Source: Varroa destructor (lineage: Eukaryota > Arthropoda > Arachnida > Mesostigmata > Varroidae). Taken from it: 64,000 bases of DNA. This document shows, piece after piece, positions 12,021-25,172 of this stretch. A program made the position numbers and the translations under genes. The stretch spans positions 35,396,096-35,460,095 of the forward strand of contig NW_019211458.1 in assembly GCF_002443255.2 (NCBI RefSeq), given 5' to 3'. Each line of letters opens with the position of its first letter. The stretch's first letter is position 1. The notes below the pieces were generated by a model. It ran no database searches and was not told the origin of the DNA. It saw only the letters and a program-made list of their open reading frames with translations.

Positions 12021-14905
12021 AACACTGACTTACAACGTTTTCTGGCGTTCAGTTTCACATTATCGAAAAATACTTAGCTTTCAAGTCTTTGTTTGACTAT
12101 AGCAATACGAAGAGTGATATGTTCTTGAATAGTACTATCTTGGTACGGTATAGAGATCTTTTACTGGCAGAAGCGAAGGTTCTATCATTCGTTTTAACCC
12201 GAAAATGTTGGCTGCTATTCTAACAGATTGCCTTTAAGCAGCTCTGTGGATTTTCAATGTCACTCTCTAAGGATCGCCTTATTAGCCTGTCTTACACCGA
12301 GTCTAGTGATGTTCAATGAGGCCAAATAACACAGTGAAATAAGCGTAAATAAAAAAAATTGTCGAGTCTTTTTTCTGACGTTTCATAGGAATTGACGAAA
12401 AATGAATGCAGGATGGGTATCGCTTACATTTTTAACCACTTAGCCTATTTTAGTTAAAATTAAGTGAACTGAGACATTAGAAATTGTTCTAAGTGTCCCA
12501 CCTTGAATGGATGGTGCTTCGGGATTAATGTACATCATATATGATATATATGTTTAAGAAGTTAAATTGTAAAAAAGTACGATAAACTCTATATGATCAT
12601 TTTTTTTCTATGCACTTTACATATTTTTCTACAGAGATCAATTTAACCTGCTCGGCTAATTTCCTTCTGTTCCTATTGTATTTTTGTCACAAAGGCAACG
12701 TCTGGTATTTCTTCGATTATTCTGCAAAACGCATTACCCCAACTCGCAGCGGCCCTGAGTGTATGTGCAAATAAAGACGAACCGATGAATGATAGAACTA
12801 AGTTACCGAAAAAAAAAACTTAACGATAGTATAGTATCCAAATAAGTTAGCAGAACGACTGGGCAACCTGTCTCATTCGAGTGCATATGGCCCATCCGTG
12901 GCGCTGTACTTTCTTTGAGCTTATGCACGCCGATAAGGATCCGGCTTTTCCATTCGGCTAATGCTTAAAGAGTCTGGGAGGGGTCAGCGAGAACGGATGA
13001 ACTGACGCTTCTCGAACAAAACTATTGACACTCCAGAACCACCCAGGCGTATGTTTCCCTTCGGGCGTTTTCCTACATTCGATATTAGTTTTCAGAAGCA
13101 CGCTGTCGTATGTTTTATTGTATAAAACCATTTCCGTCCTAACGCTGGATCCGAGTACCTACGAAAGGCAGCAAGAGCAACGTAATATTTTCTATTTATC
13201 TGTTTCTTATAAATCTTACCGCTAGAGACTATTCTCCTAAAATATAATGCAATTGAAAAACATTTTTGGGATAGGAGCCTGAAGCTATTTCTATAACCTG
13301 AAATGTTCAATATAGGCGCGACAAAGGAAGAATAGAGGAAATAAATTTGGCAAATAAATATAATGCAATTTCTGAAAAACAGTTGCTGGTTACCTCAGCG
13401 GGTGCAGTAAACACTGCACGACAGATTCGATTTTGTTTCGAAGGCACTATATTTATTACCTTATAGAAATTAATAAATAGACGAAGGAAATCGACTATAC
13501 TGAGCCAGAGAAGTTAAACTTTTGAGTGAAACTGACCGATCGGTACTCATCGCCCGCAAGTGGCAGGTCGTTGTTTCTATCATGCCTTTTATTTTCCAGA
13601 CAACGACATTTCGAACGAGTCCAGCTCTAGTGTATGTCCTTCAGCTGCTGTTGGTTTCTACCGCAGGTGCCGCCCGTGCTTAATTAGCTCTTAATGAGAA
13701 CCGCCACATCGACAGAAAGTACCTCTAGGACACTTCAAGCGAGTTGCACCTCGTCCTGACTGCTGTACTTCGCAACCACCGACAGATCACTTGGAAAACA
13801 GGGACATTTTGAAGGGGGAACGTGATGGCCGTGCAGTTTCGTGTAGTAGAGATCATTGCGGACCTCTAAGTAAAACCGATGTTGCGAACCGGTGTTCAGT
13901 AGATGTTCTTTTGCCAATTACTTATCGAGTATAGGGGGTACGATATAATCTACGATACGACTAAGATATATAAAAAAAAAAACCTGGTCAGCCATAATGT
14001 TTTTAATCCGACTGCTAAGTCTATTGAACTCAGGTTGATTTTTATTTCTCGGGGGTTAGAAGACACAATAAGCAGCCGAAGACACGTAGATTATTGCAGT
14101 AGAGACAGGATTTAAACGTGCAGTATATCTGCAGCCCTAATACGATTTTTATAAATTTAGATTATAATGCCATAACATTAGAATATGTTTAAAATGCAAG
14201 AGACTACTATGGTTTTTATACGGTTTTATTAACTAAAATCAGTATTCATTGTAGCACGCTTAATAATAATATCAAAGCGTCACTGTTGCATATAATATAT
14301 TACATATGTAACAGCAGTACGTAGATACTATTCTATATTGCTAACCTATTATTAGGCACGCGCTGACGCCAGTTACTGTGGACCCAGACGAAGCCCCTAC
14401 CATCTGCGGGGTTCAAAATAACAAAGAGCAAAAATAAAGCCGCCATTACTTCCGCTATATCTTCACGTGAATGTGATTTATATTCGATAATAAAAAATTG
14501 TATTTTTCTGTTATTAATTATTTCGTATTTATCTGATCTTGTTGACAAACTGATTGTTTATTAGCAGTAATTATGCAATGAAAAATTGTATTTACGGAAA
14601 TTTTGGAAAACATAAAAATCGGGGACGAATGGTAAGTTACCACTAGTAATATACGAACGAACGAGTGTTAGACACTTTTGAAGTCAAGCATTGTATTGAT
14701 ATTTGAATAAATAAAGGTTTTCATTTTTAAAAAAGTAGTTTAAAATGTACAATTTCTATTTGAATATACAGGCATAAGACTCATACATTATCATGTCGAC
14801 TATATCGATGCGTAAAGTTTAGGGCACGGTTGTAGCACACCGAGCGTTGTCTTCGCATAATACTGAATAGCATATAATAAATACACAAAGCTGTGATTAT
14901 TAGGG

Positions 14906-14929
14906 ATTTATTAATTAATTAATTAATTA
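14906..14929. repeat. TTAA tetranucleotide microsatellite
   Basis: About five tandem copies of TTAA/AATT in AT-rich sequence with no genes near. Confidence 0.75.
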
Positions 14930-17900
14930 TACATAGCAGCTATACACGTGTCCTTCCAGTCTTTAATACTGGAATAAAATATCCCATATGCAATTACAAT
15001 AAGCTACTTATTTTTTGGGTTCCATATATGAAACCCAGGTATTACTACGTTATGAGAACGTTCAAATAGAATGTAACGTAACGCATATATTCTCATACGG
15101 AACATTTAATGCTCCTCATTAGTCAAGATTACGTATTTCTACTCAAGTTATAAACAGCAACTTTTACGCGTCCGCAATTATTTAAACATATCGTTAGCCC
15201 CTTTAAAGGGAATATAAAACTTCGTTTCAAAAATAGTCAGTCAATAATAATTAGAAGGGGGTATATGATATACCAAATCGCTTAACTGGCTTGGAATACA
15301 CAAATATTGAAGTATAAGAAGTATAAGGGGGAAGATATAAATTGTAGTTCGACCACAGATTGAAACTACAGGTTCGATGCAATAGGTCTAGCGATAAACC
15401 ATAGTTTCTAAGCTAATGGCCGCAAGGTCATGGGTCGTTTTTATAATTTAAAATGATGAGCACGCAATTTGAAGCATCCAAGCCAGGTACGACGTACGCG
15501 GTCACTGTTTGTATATGCTTTCAAATGGACGGCTATTTCTCAACTCGCTTGTTGTTTTTTTGCCCAATTTTCAGACGCCCCACGACACACTAATAAGCAG
15601 AAGTCAAGGATGGCGTAAGAGTAACACTTAGAATTAAAAACTCACGCTTAAAGTGTCGCTTATTTGGCCCTCCAGACGAATTCTTCATTTGCTCTAGGTT
15701 CTGCACAAATGATGTGAATAGTAATTATTATTGTTATTATTAAATGAGCTCTTAACTTCTTTGACCCAAGCTCAATTTAAAGGTGTTCGACAATCGGGAC
15801 ACTTATTCAACTTCTGAATTTTTTAGAAATATTTCACATCAACTTAAATATGCGGTAATCAAAAGGAGTGCAGCGAACGATAATATTTTATATAAAATAA
15901 TTTTCAGGCCCAGTGGAAGGCGGTTTCCTTTCCGTTGATGTTTGTACATGACCTCTTTGAACGGAAAACTACCTTTTTTTAAGTTCCGTAAACCACAGAA
16001 AGGAGGACCTGCTTATCCTCGATGAAATGATGATATCTTTCACTCAGGATTAAAGCAAAAGATGCGCATCTCATGGCCAGCAAAAAATGATTTCTTTAAA
16101 CTGACCTGTTAGAACGAATGCGATAGATACATTTCCATCCGCCATCGATGTTATTAGCCATAGCGCACGGGCGATTCCAGATCAGCAGTTTCATGCTAAG
16201 TTTACCCACTAATCCTTGAATATCTTCATCCCTCCGAGACTTTCGGGCTGAAGATAATTCTTCCAGAAAAAAAAATCAATCTCTATAAAGAATCTAGTAA
16301 ACTATTTGTTGTAACAACGATTGAATTATCACTCAGCGTAGCAGCAACATGATCCATTATACGGATAATATCGATCTATTTAAAATATATTTATAAATTA
16401 AGGGTATTTACCGTCGTTTCCATTTCAGTGTCTTTTTTACAACTACAAACTATAAACAGCATTTGATATACGCTTAATGAAGTGATACCGTATATTGAAT
16501 AAAATGTCGAACTTCATGATGAGTTCCATTTTGAAAAATAAGCGTTGCGAAAAAAAAATTTATCTCTAAGCCTAGTATACGAGCCTTTTAGTTAATTACC
16601 AAGTAAATCACCACTACTTTCGGCCATCTAGCCGCATCGGACATGTTCCTCAACAGTACCTACTATTTGATTGAGATATACGTAGATCCATATACAATTA
16701 ACTGTAATGATTAATCATGCCTTTGATTAGCCCATTGGAGGACGGTAATAGTTAGAAAGATTTATATGAAACAAACAGTTAGAATATGTCTATCTAAAAA
16801 CGCTTGCTTTTTTTTTTTTTCGCTGCTTCGGCAGACCATCAAGCAGCAAATAATACTCGCCCGTGCTTCTTTGGGAGGTTGCAATTATGATCATTCGTTC
16901 AAAATTCATATAAGTTTGTCGTTACCTCCCTATTGCCATTCCATCCGTCACCAATAAAGCTATAACACTGAGTCACTAGTCGAGGCTCAATACGCGTTTC
17001 GTACAAAACAGTAGTTCTGTGATGCGAGCATATCGCGCACACGTTCAAACCAGATTTACCCCTGGGAGACATGATGGATTACCCCATTTCATCTTCTATT
17101 GCCACTGCGGTCGTGACTGTTATTAACGAAGATGTTGTCATTGGCCCTGTGAAAGGTCGTCGTTGTCTAGCACCATAGCAGTTGCCGGCTAAAATTCTAT
17201 TGTACTCAGTCACCGACTGACGATTCGTCGGTGAGCGGCATCGACGTATTTGACAGATACGGTAAAGATAAAACGGCCTTCAAATAGGCGCATGTTAACG
17301 TGAGACTAGCACCTGCACAACATGTACAGTGAAAACAGCTGGGATTCAGCTGAAAAAATATGAAGCATATTACCGATATGACTAGAATCCCAGAAACACA
17401 AGGTGAAAAATGGCTTTACGGAACAAGTACGTGTGTGTATACACAAACGACTACCCTGACGATGCGGTTAGGTGGATAACTGAATGTGATAGATTTGAAA
17501 TCTGCTGGATTCAATTGATCAGCTGGTTAAAAATCGAAATCATCTATTTTTTGATGGCCTTTTCTGCTGTAATAGAAATTGATTACTCTCTGTTAGTACT
17601 GCTAGCATTAATCATTTAGCAGAGGTGTGTTATAGACTCCTGTGAAACCATTCTCCTTTCCGCCATTACCTTGTCAATTGTTGCAACTAGGAACGTCGTA
17701 ATGATTATCGTCAAATTCATTATTATCTAATTTTGATCCAGTGGGTTTAATGCACTGCACATATGGGGTTTTCGTGTGATGTAGATAAATCTAAATGTGT
17801 GTCTTCTTCAGCTATACACTGCAGATATCCCTGTCAACGTAATAAGGGTATTTGCTTTATGACGGCCATAGCAATTCGATAAATTCCGTGAACATTGTGA

Positions 17901-18881
17901 GCTGTGACGGCGAGAGGCGACGATGGTGTCTGTCGGTGATGTGCTCCACCCGTTCGGTGCTCGCTGCTCAAAGCCTACCTATAACAAAGCCCAAACGAGT
18001 GACATAACAAAACTGGGCTTAGCTGAAGGTACTGGTAAGCAACGACGAAGTAGTAACATGTGAACCTATACGACTCCCGGTTTTGCAACAAGCGGTAGCC
18101 TGCTACAGGTCTGTAGTGCGCGCGGGGCCCGCCTTGGCCTAACGATAATGATAACTGTGATCACTTGTGATGGGAGCTACAACGGTAATGTCAGTTCTAA
18201 TAGTATACGTTGTACTTTCGGAATTATTCAGTCGAAGCTAACTGCGAGCAGCCGATTCGTCGGGCTCGGTAATAAACTAAGGAGACGACGGGCACGCTTA
18301 GTAACCTAGAGATGGTGTTCGACCTGGAGTATGTAGCCTCTCGCACATTAATATTAGCTTATGTTACTAGATTACTAGGATAGGCCTAACACCAGTCACC
18401 TTCACCTCCGCCACTACCATCGTTATGCCAGTCTAAATTCATCCTTTCGCCGTCGTGCATGAATGTCCGCTGATTGCACAACCTCCGCTGTTAGGCTCAC
18501 CTGTAGCCACCGGTACGCAGGGCTTTAGTGGAGGAGACAATTTGGTGAAAAAATGGAAGGTATTAGGCTCAACGGAGGTTAATACCGACCGATAAGTTCC
18601 AGTCGATTAAGCTGTTATACATATATATATACCGTGCACATACGTTATATTGTAATAACGTACTGCGAATGCTGTTCGTACAGCCACTGTATCTGTTCGA
18701 TAACAATATGGCTTGCGTACGCCGTCGATTAAAACACACCCGTCATCACCAGGGACATTCCGTCATGTTGATGTTGATTTCTTCCGTAAGTGCGATGAGT
18801 AATGGTCTAAATGATAGAACATTGCACTGTGTGTTGTAGAGTCGACAATTATCGAGAATGGTGTAGAAACTGTCTGCTAGA

Positions 18882-18900
18882 TTATATATATATATATATA
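18882..18900. repeat. TA microsatellite
   Basis: Alternating TA tract of about 19 bases. Confidence 0.8.
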
Positions 18901-20689
18901 CGTAGATGTACAATATATGATTACCTACCTTCTATTGAAAATATTGACGCTAGGTAATGTCTCATTGCTTCTTCCCTAGCATTCATTGTTATTCCTTATT
19001 ATCGTATACATCTTTCTGGCTACAATGGAGAAACGCGAGGTTCTGCAATACCTATTATAAGGTGTAATCGACGACCTATCAACGCGTTTGCTTCAGCTGA
19101 GCTTACGATATCAGTAAGTCCGTTTGAGGCGTTGATTGCTATATCGTATGGAGCTATTGTCGTATAGTCAGTCAAGGCCCACCTGTACAGCAGGTTATTC
19201 TCAATGTCACCTTTTAGACTTTTCAAAGAGATAAGATTACGATTTAAAATTGCAACCCATTTATATTTAGTGGTACGCTTGCCTCGTGTCCCATTGGATT
19301 ATTGAGCCATTTGTTTGCTCAACTTGTTTTGCGGAAAATTTAAGCCCTTTTTTCATAGAAAAGGTTGCTAACGCAAGACCACTGTCTCCGATTTGGCTTC
19401 ATATAGGCCCTATAAAGTGTCATTTTGCTCTTTTTTTTTCTTTCAATAATTTAAGGGGTTAAAAAAAACTATAGGAAACATAATGGCAGCATAGTAAACA
19501 CGTGCTTTAGTCGACATATCTTTATTTTATCATCGTTAGTAGTTTTCCTTTGGCTACACACGCTTCCATATTTCCGTGCATTCATTTTGTGTAAACATTT
19601 AGCTTGAGTAATAAAATATCTAGCGTAGCAAACCGTCCACGAAAACTTTAGCAAGATGCATGACGCTGCCAAGACGCTGAGTCCGTATGACCTGCTCTAC
19701 ATGAAAGTGCACAAAGGGTTGAATGCATCGTTTACCAGTTAAAGAATTCTGTGAAAAGACTTGTAGCTACGGTCATGTAAATTTGAAGATTCTAAATCGA
19801 AGGTGGGTCGAGGGTTGGCCACAATCAATTTTCTATTGCTTACTTTTATTCTGTGCAAGCTTCGATTCCTCGTGCCTGCACGTTAAATACGGTCACTCCA
19901 GCTACGGCAATGACCAACAGCTATGAAACAAATCTATGGACCATTTCGGTACCCACATCTAAGAACAATGTTGAACGATGGTGTTAAAGGAACAGTAGAT
20001 AATAGTAGCAAAGTGAACCGAACACACCCCTAGAGTAAAATGGTAGGAACGATGATAGCCGGATTGTTTCCTCATTTTCCTTTCGCCTCACATATTGACC
20101 CCTAATTTACGTTCCCCTTACAGTCCGTACTTCCGGTAAGGAAATATGTGACAACAGGGGAAGAAAGGAAAAAACAAGGGAAGGTGTAAAAGCTTGAAAG
20201 CAAATGACGTTTATTTGTTATAGGCGATACCATAAGTAAAAATAAATATTCTCGAGAGCTAGAAAACAGAGCGAAGCAATAATCAAAGGGTTTCACCTGC
20301 CTGAAAAAAAAGAGGTGTCATTCCCAAGGCACCATTGGGGAATCGCAGAGGATGGTGAGTTCTCATAGCATACACGTCTACGCAGCAAGCCACAGAAAGA
20401 CCAGTGCCGCAGTTGAAATTGATAATCGGACAGAGAACGGATGGCAGGCAGCAAAGCCTGTTTAATTAACTGACCTACTGCCTGTTCGCCTTCGCACGCA
20501 GACGCCCCACTTTTTCTTGTGCGACGCGCTTCTCTCATTCAACAAATGCATGTGGAATGATACATGCTGAAAATGGTAATGGGAGCGAAATATAAGGGAA
20601 AAGATAGAGGAAAATTTAAGGAGAACCACTTTTTAGAAAAGCACTTGCTAAATGTTTATACCTATTTACGCTAGTCAAATTTAATTTTC

Positions 20690-22024
20690 AAACCCGCATC
20701 GGTTCCCGTGAAGTTACAGGAAGGAAGTGAGCACTGTCGCTAAACATCGCTGAAGATCTGAGCTGGTTCATTGGCTCTTTGCTTGAAAAGCAATCGATGG
20801 CATTGCGTGAGAACATCCACTGATTTGCCAAAAGGGACCACCTTGCGGGAGAAAACACTGTAGATCGTTTTGGAAATGGCAACACTCGTATGGTTTTTGC
20901 GTTTGCCAAAGCGAATATTGCGGCATTTCTAAAAGGCATGCTGAGAACAGAGTGAGCTCCAGTGAGAGGAACGGTAAGGATTTTGGAAGATAAGCTACCC
21001 ATTAAAAAAATAATAATACCTTGCTAACAGGATACAATGACATGCATTTGTCTACTAGGAAATTTCGATAAAACAATGTAGCCCTATTGGGATTTTCAAT
21101 AAACACATCACAAAAGAATCATGCATACTGTTCAACCTACTCATTTCAGCTAAGAACTGCGCGCTAGAAAAATCTAGGGGAAGTTTTATTAGCATTTGCT
21201 CTGCAAGAATATAGACTAAAAAAATTTGAGGATCGAAAATATTTTTAGAGACTGGAGGAAATGAGTGTGCTTTTATATACAGTTTGGGACGTATATTAGC
21301 AACGACGTTTGAAAAAGGTATGTCTATAGAGTCGTTACGATTTTAGAAACAGATTGCCCCACGTGCCGACGTCAAGCACAAAGCTGCTTTAGAAACTGTC
21401 CTTCTTTTCGCCTTCTGTTCACTTCTTCACTTGAGCGTGTTACGAGTCTGCAGGGATTGCGGGGCATTTCAAAGGGCAGCAGAATTTATCCCTAGTTGAA
21501 AGCCTCTACCCCCCAAGAACTTTGCGTGCAGACTGATTATCATCACGACCACTACTATAGCACCTGTTCCACCCAACAGAAACTATTCGCATCTTGCTCA
21601 CGGCAAGATGTAACGGTATTCGTCCACTTCATTGGCAGTAACTGCTGTTGTCCGTGTCGAAAGCGCAGGGTAAAGTCGCAGGCCGCTCTGCACGAAATGT
21701 CTTGGCTGCGATCTCCGATGTTCTTTGGCCATTCTACTTCTGCTTGAATGACCTTTGCCGATGGGAGGAGTTCGCCCGCTGCTTGACTGAAACTGTCTTA
21801 CCTATGCTAAACTCTTTTGGCAAACATCGAATATTGTCGTCTCTGGACATGCCACCAGCCTGCGTTCAGGGGTTGCCATTTTATTTTCTATCGCTTGCTG
21901 TTTTGAGGAACAGAGGTCAAGACGGTGACCTTATACGAAAAAACCCACGGATTAAGCTTCTGGCTAAAATGGCCTTTCTTTTGGCCATTGAGGCATTTGA
22001 CCTTTCTTGCCTTACAAAGTGCTG
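20690..22024 (+). mobile_element. Probable degenerate pogo/Tigger-like DDE transposase relic
   Basis: Plus-strand frames here, broken by stops and frame changes, resemble pieces of pogo-type transposases in the right order. At about 20.70-20.96 kb, TRIGSREV is followed by a helix-rich segment (ALSLNIAEDLSWFIG) and then AGENTVDRFGNGN, resembling the CENP-B-type DNA-binding part (…AG..W...F..RN…). At about 21.59-21.65 kb, SRQDVTVFVHFIGSN resembles the strand around the first catalytic block (…ENITV.A…SG). At about 21.77-21.85 kb, FARCLTETVLPMLNSFGKHR resembles the segment just before the second catalytic Asp. No inverted ends were found. The matches are by eye against family consensus patterns, so family assignment is tentative. 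Confidence 0.35.
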
Positions 22025-25000
22025 ATGTGGCTATAAGCCCAGTTCGCGTCCCCCATATCCAGCATCAAACGTCCGTTGCGGCCACAAGAAGATAGCAACC
22101 AGGCGTATGAGATCTTCAATCTCTATCCTTGTCTGTTCTCGGACAAGTTATGTGTTGTAGAGGCGACCTTATTTCATAAGGTCAACGTTGCGAGATAATC
22201 TTAAGCAAATCACAGCTTTGTTTTCTTTTTGAGAAAGGCACTTCTAAACTAAAGCGCTTTGAGGGCTTAGGTAGAGAAGTCGAGATTCCTGCCTGAATTC
22301 CTAACTCGTCTCCTGTGACCGACATTTTTATGCATAACAACGCTTCTTTCAACTAAAAGGCTCATTTGAAGGAATTGTCTTGCCAATAAAGTGTAATTTA
22401 TGCAGTTCTCTTCTAATTATCTCGTTTTGTTTGTCATTTCAAAAGTGTCAGTTATTACCTTGTTTAACTAGAAATATATATCTATTTGCCTTTTAATATT
22501 TAGCTATTTTTTTTTCGTCTAATTTTAGCCGCGCAGTTCGAAACACGGGAGCGCGCAAACTGCAGAGTGAGTGGACGGGGAGAAAAAGAATGTAACGTAC
22601 ATACATAACCGCTGTTTGTTAAACGAAGTCCGAGTAACTTTTCCCCGTCATATTGAAATGAAGATCTCAATTTGGATTTCGGCTCTTCAGCGCCCAGTAT
22701 ATGACAGACATAACACTAGTCTTCAAGTAGCCCTAGCATTCGAAGATACAAGCTGAACTGAGAAGAGATAAACCCCAATATTCAATCGTGCATTTTGCAC
22801 TATCTTTCTTCGTCTTCTAACGTTCATTCCACAGTTAGTTGTAAATTTCAAAACACGCTACGATTAATACAGTGCCATATCCTGCGATAACATTCAGCTC
22901 GAAATGTAATGTATGACCAAATATGTATAATGGAAAAAAAGGAAACAATTCTCAATAATTATCCATTGAATCGGATCCTGATGATCGAAATTAAGCTGAT
23001 GATAAATAATGCTCAATGTTAACTGGAAGATAGAAAATGCCTTTTGCACGGCGCCGTGTTGGCGGATTTCATTTTCATTAGAAAATTCACTTTAACACCC
23101 ACGTATTATTATACAGAATTGTCCAATATGTTCGTCTATGGATCGTTTGCGTCTTTTGAAAGCTGCTTGTTTTTCTACCCATTTTCTACCCACGCCTTAG
23201 TTATGTTTCCAGTTATCCAGTTGAATAGGAGTGTGCATAATGGGACCCGCGTTTCCAATAATCACCCACCATATTCGATATAGATATCATAGAAGATACA
23301 TTTCTATACCGAACAAGAGGCATTTTTATCTCGATATGACCGATTACTACGAACGGCGTTCACTAGAGCCGCACGCTACACTTAGTGACCGAAAAACCGT
23401 TGTTGCACTTTTTCGTTTACCGAGAGCTCGATTCGAATTTTAGTCAATACACAGTAACATTCTAAGCTGACGTAAAGTTTACACTTTAACTTAAACTTAG
23501 TTTTTGCAAAAAAGATACCTCTAAGATCTTGTTATCAGCCGACTACACTACGCCTATTACAATATGGCCAACGAAACCATAAGCACGAAGACAAGAACAC
23601 GGTTCTCTCGAACATCAACGGGCCGTCTTCTCGCTCGCCAGAAAATCGACTGAGCTTCATCCCGACAACAGTTGAATCGGAGAGTAAAGAAAATATATGT
23701 TACTGCCCAAGGCTTGATGAATATAAGGCCATGGATCAACGGCGTCACAACGATTGTCGAGAGGGTGGTTTCAACAACAGAGGCTGACAGCGAAAAGTCA
23801 GTCGGTAAAACAAAAGTAAGACAGAAATCATCGTCGTGTTGTCAACATGAGAATAATCGTTACTGGTTTAAGAGGAGGTGTCGAACAGCAAACGGGTTTG
23901 AATTTGAATAAAAAAAAAATGCGAACCTTGCAATAATTAACGGGCAACGTTCACGCTGGTAATCATAAGACTATTATAAATGAATGTATATATTTATGTA
24001 ATGTCGTCTGCGTTTTGGCCGTAGGTACCTGCAAAGACACTACTATACTAAATTCGTGTAGTCTATATCTTTTAAAATGGTGTTAAGCGGCCAAAACGAA
24101 CATACAAAACACTCATCTGAAACGCTCGAGATCCTGCGACGGACATCGATGTCCAGTGCGATAGCGGTCTAGTAATTCTCCGAACCGTTTTTGTGAGTCT
24201 GATGCCTGCCTACCAAAACAGAATCGTATCGGAGACGGTAACAAATTTCAATTTTTAACCGCCGGCAGGCCGTATATCACTTGACTATATGTGTATATAG
24301 TGACTGCTTCCAATTATGAGAAGCCTTCTATCCGATCCTGTACACTATATCAGCCATTTCCCATACAATACACTCAGGTAACGTATTTCCACACATCTAG
24401 TGTAGAGGAGAACGACTGATGTATTTGTTGCGCTTTCAATCAATCAACCATTGCTTATACACGACTCAACGCTCTACGTATGACAGCTGCGTATGATTTA
24501 CCAAAGTAAGCTGACAAAAGTTAGGATGCTACTCAAAGACGTCCACCCCGCTAGATTTCTAGAAAGCCATCAATGAACTTGTCTAACGCACGTTCGAAAA
24601 AAAATAATAGAAGACCTTTGTCCGCGGGGACATACTCTCAGCATCGCCAAACTCCTGCGACATCATTCCGACGTAAGCCGGCAATCACCATTACCAGCAA
24701 TTTAACTGGCACCTACATTCGCGTTCAAAGCACGACTGATAAACTGGAACAACACAGTATGTACACAAACTCATTCGTAAGCCGCCTAAACATAGCTCAT
24801 TTATGACCAGTATGTTGAATTATCGATTTTATGTATTTTCAATGTTTTCATTAACTGAATCATTGTTAGGGATAATTAGACCAAAGCACTGCTCTGCGGT
24901 GTATGGGATTTTAAGGAAAAAAACCTTGTCACAAAGTACATTGTAATATGTGTAGCAACAAGGGCGTAACGTCGTGTTATTCAAGCGTTAGCGGATCAAT

Positions 25001-25140
25001 AGAAGCTATCGGGGAATTACCGAGAACCTTTTTTTTTTATCGAACAATATCGCCTGCGAATCCGACTTAAATTTTCTATAACGTACGTGTTAAGCTTCCG
25101 TATAAAACTATCATCTTTTCATCTCGATAGTGAAAAAACA
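22025..25140. other. No gene seen
   Basis: AT-rich sequence with scattered short open frames (for example around 22.57, 23.04, 23.67 and 24.57 kb). None shows a recognisable domain, splice-supported extension or transmembrane pattern. Confidence 0.4.
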
Positions 25141-25142
25141 CT

Positions 25143-25172
25143 GATTATTATTATTATTATTATTATTATTAT
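25143..25172. repeat. TTA trinucleotide microsatellite
   Basis: About nine to ten tandem ATT/TTA units. Confidence 0.85.

Larger units (their letters stand above)
2892..20689. other. Long AT-rich stretch without a supportable gene
   Basis: About 17.8 kb lies downstream of AdipoR. No conserved protein segment was recognised on either strand, and reading frames longer than 60 codons look random in composition. No AATAAA was noticed in the first 700 bases after the AdipoR stop. The stretch holds microsatellites (TA, C-tract, TTAA), a palindromic GGTAATA cluster at 10.24-10.30 kb, and a less AT-rich patch at about 17.88-18.6 kb that shows no coding signal. It could include introns or noncoding exons of genes not recognisable here. 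Confidence 0.4.
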
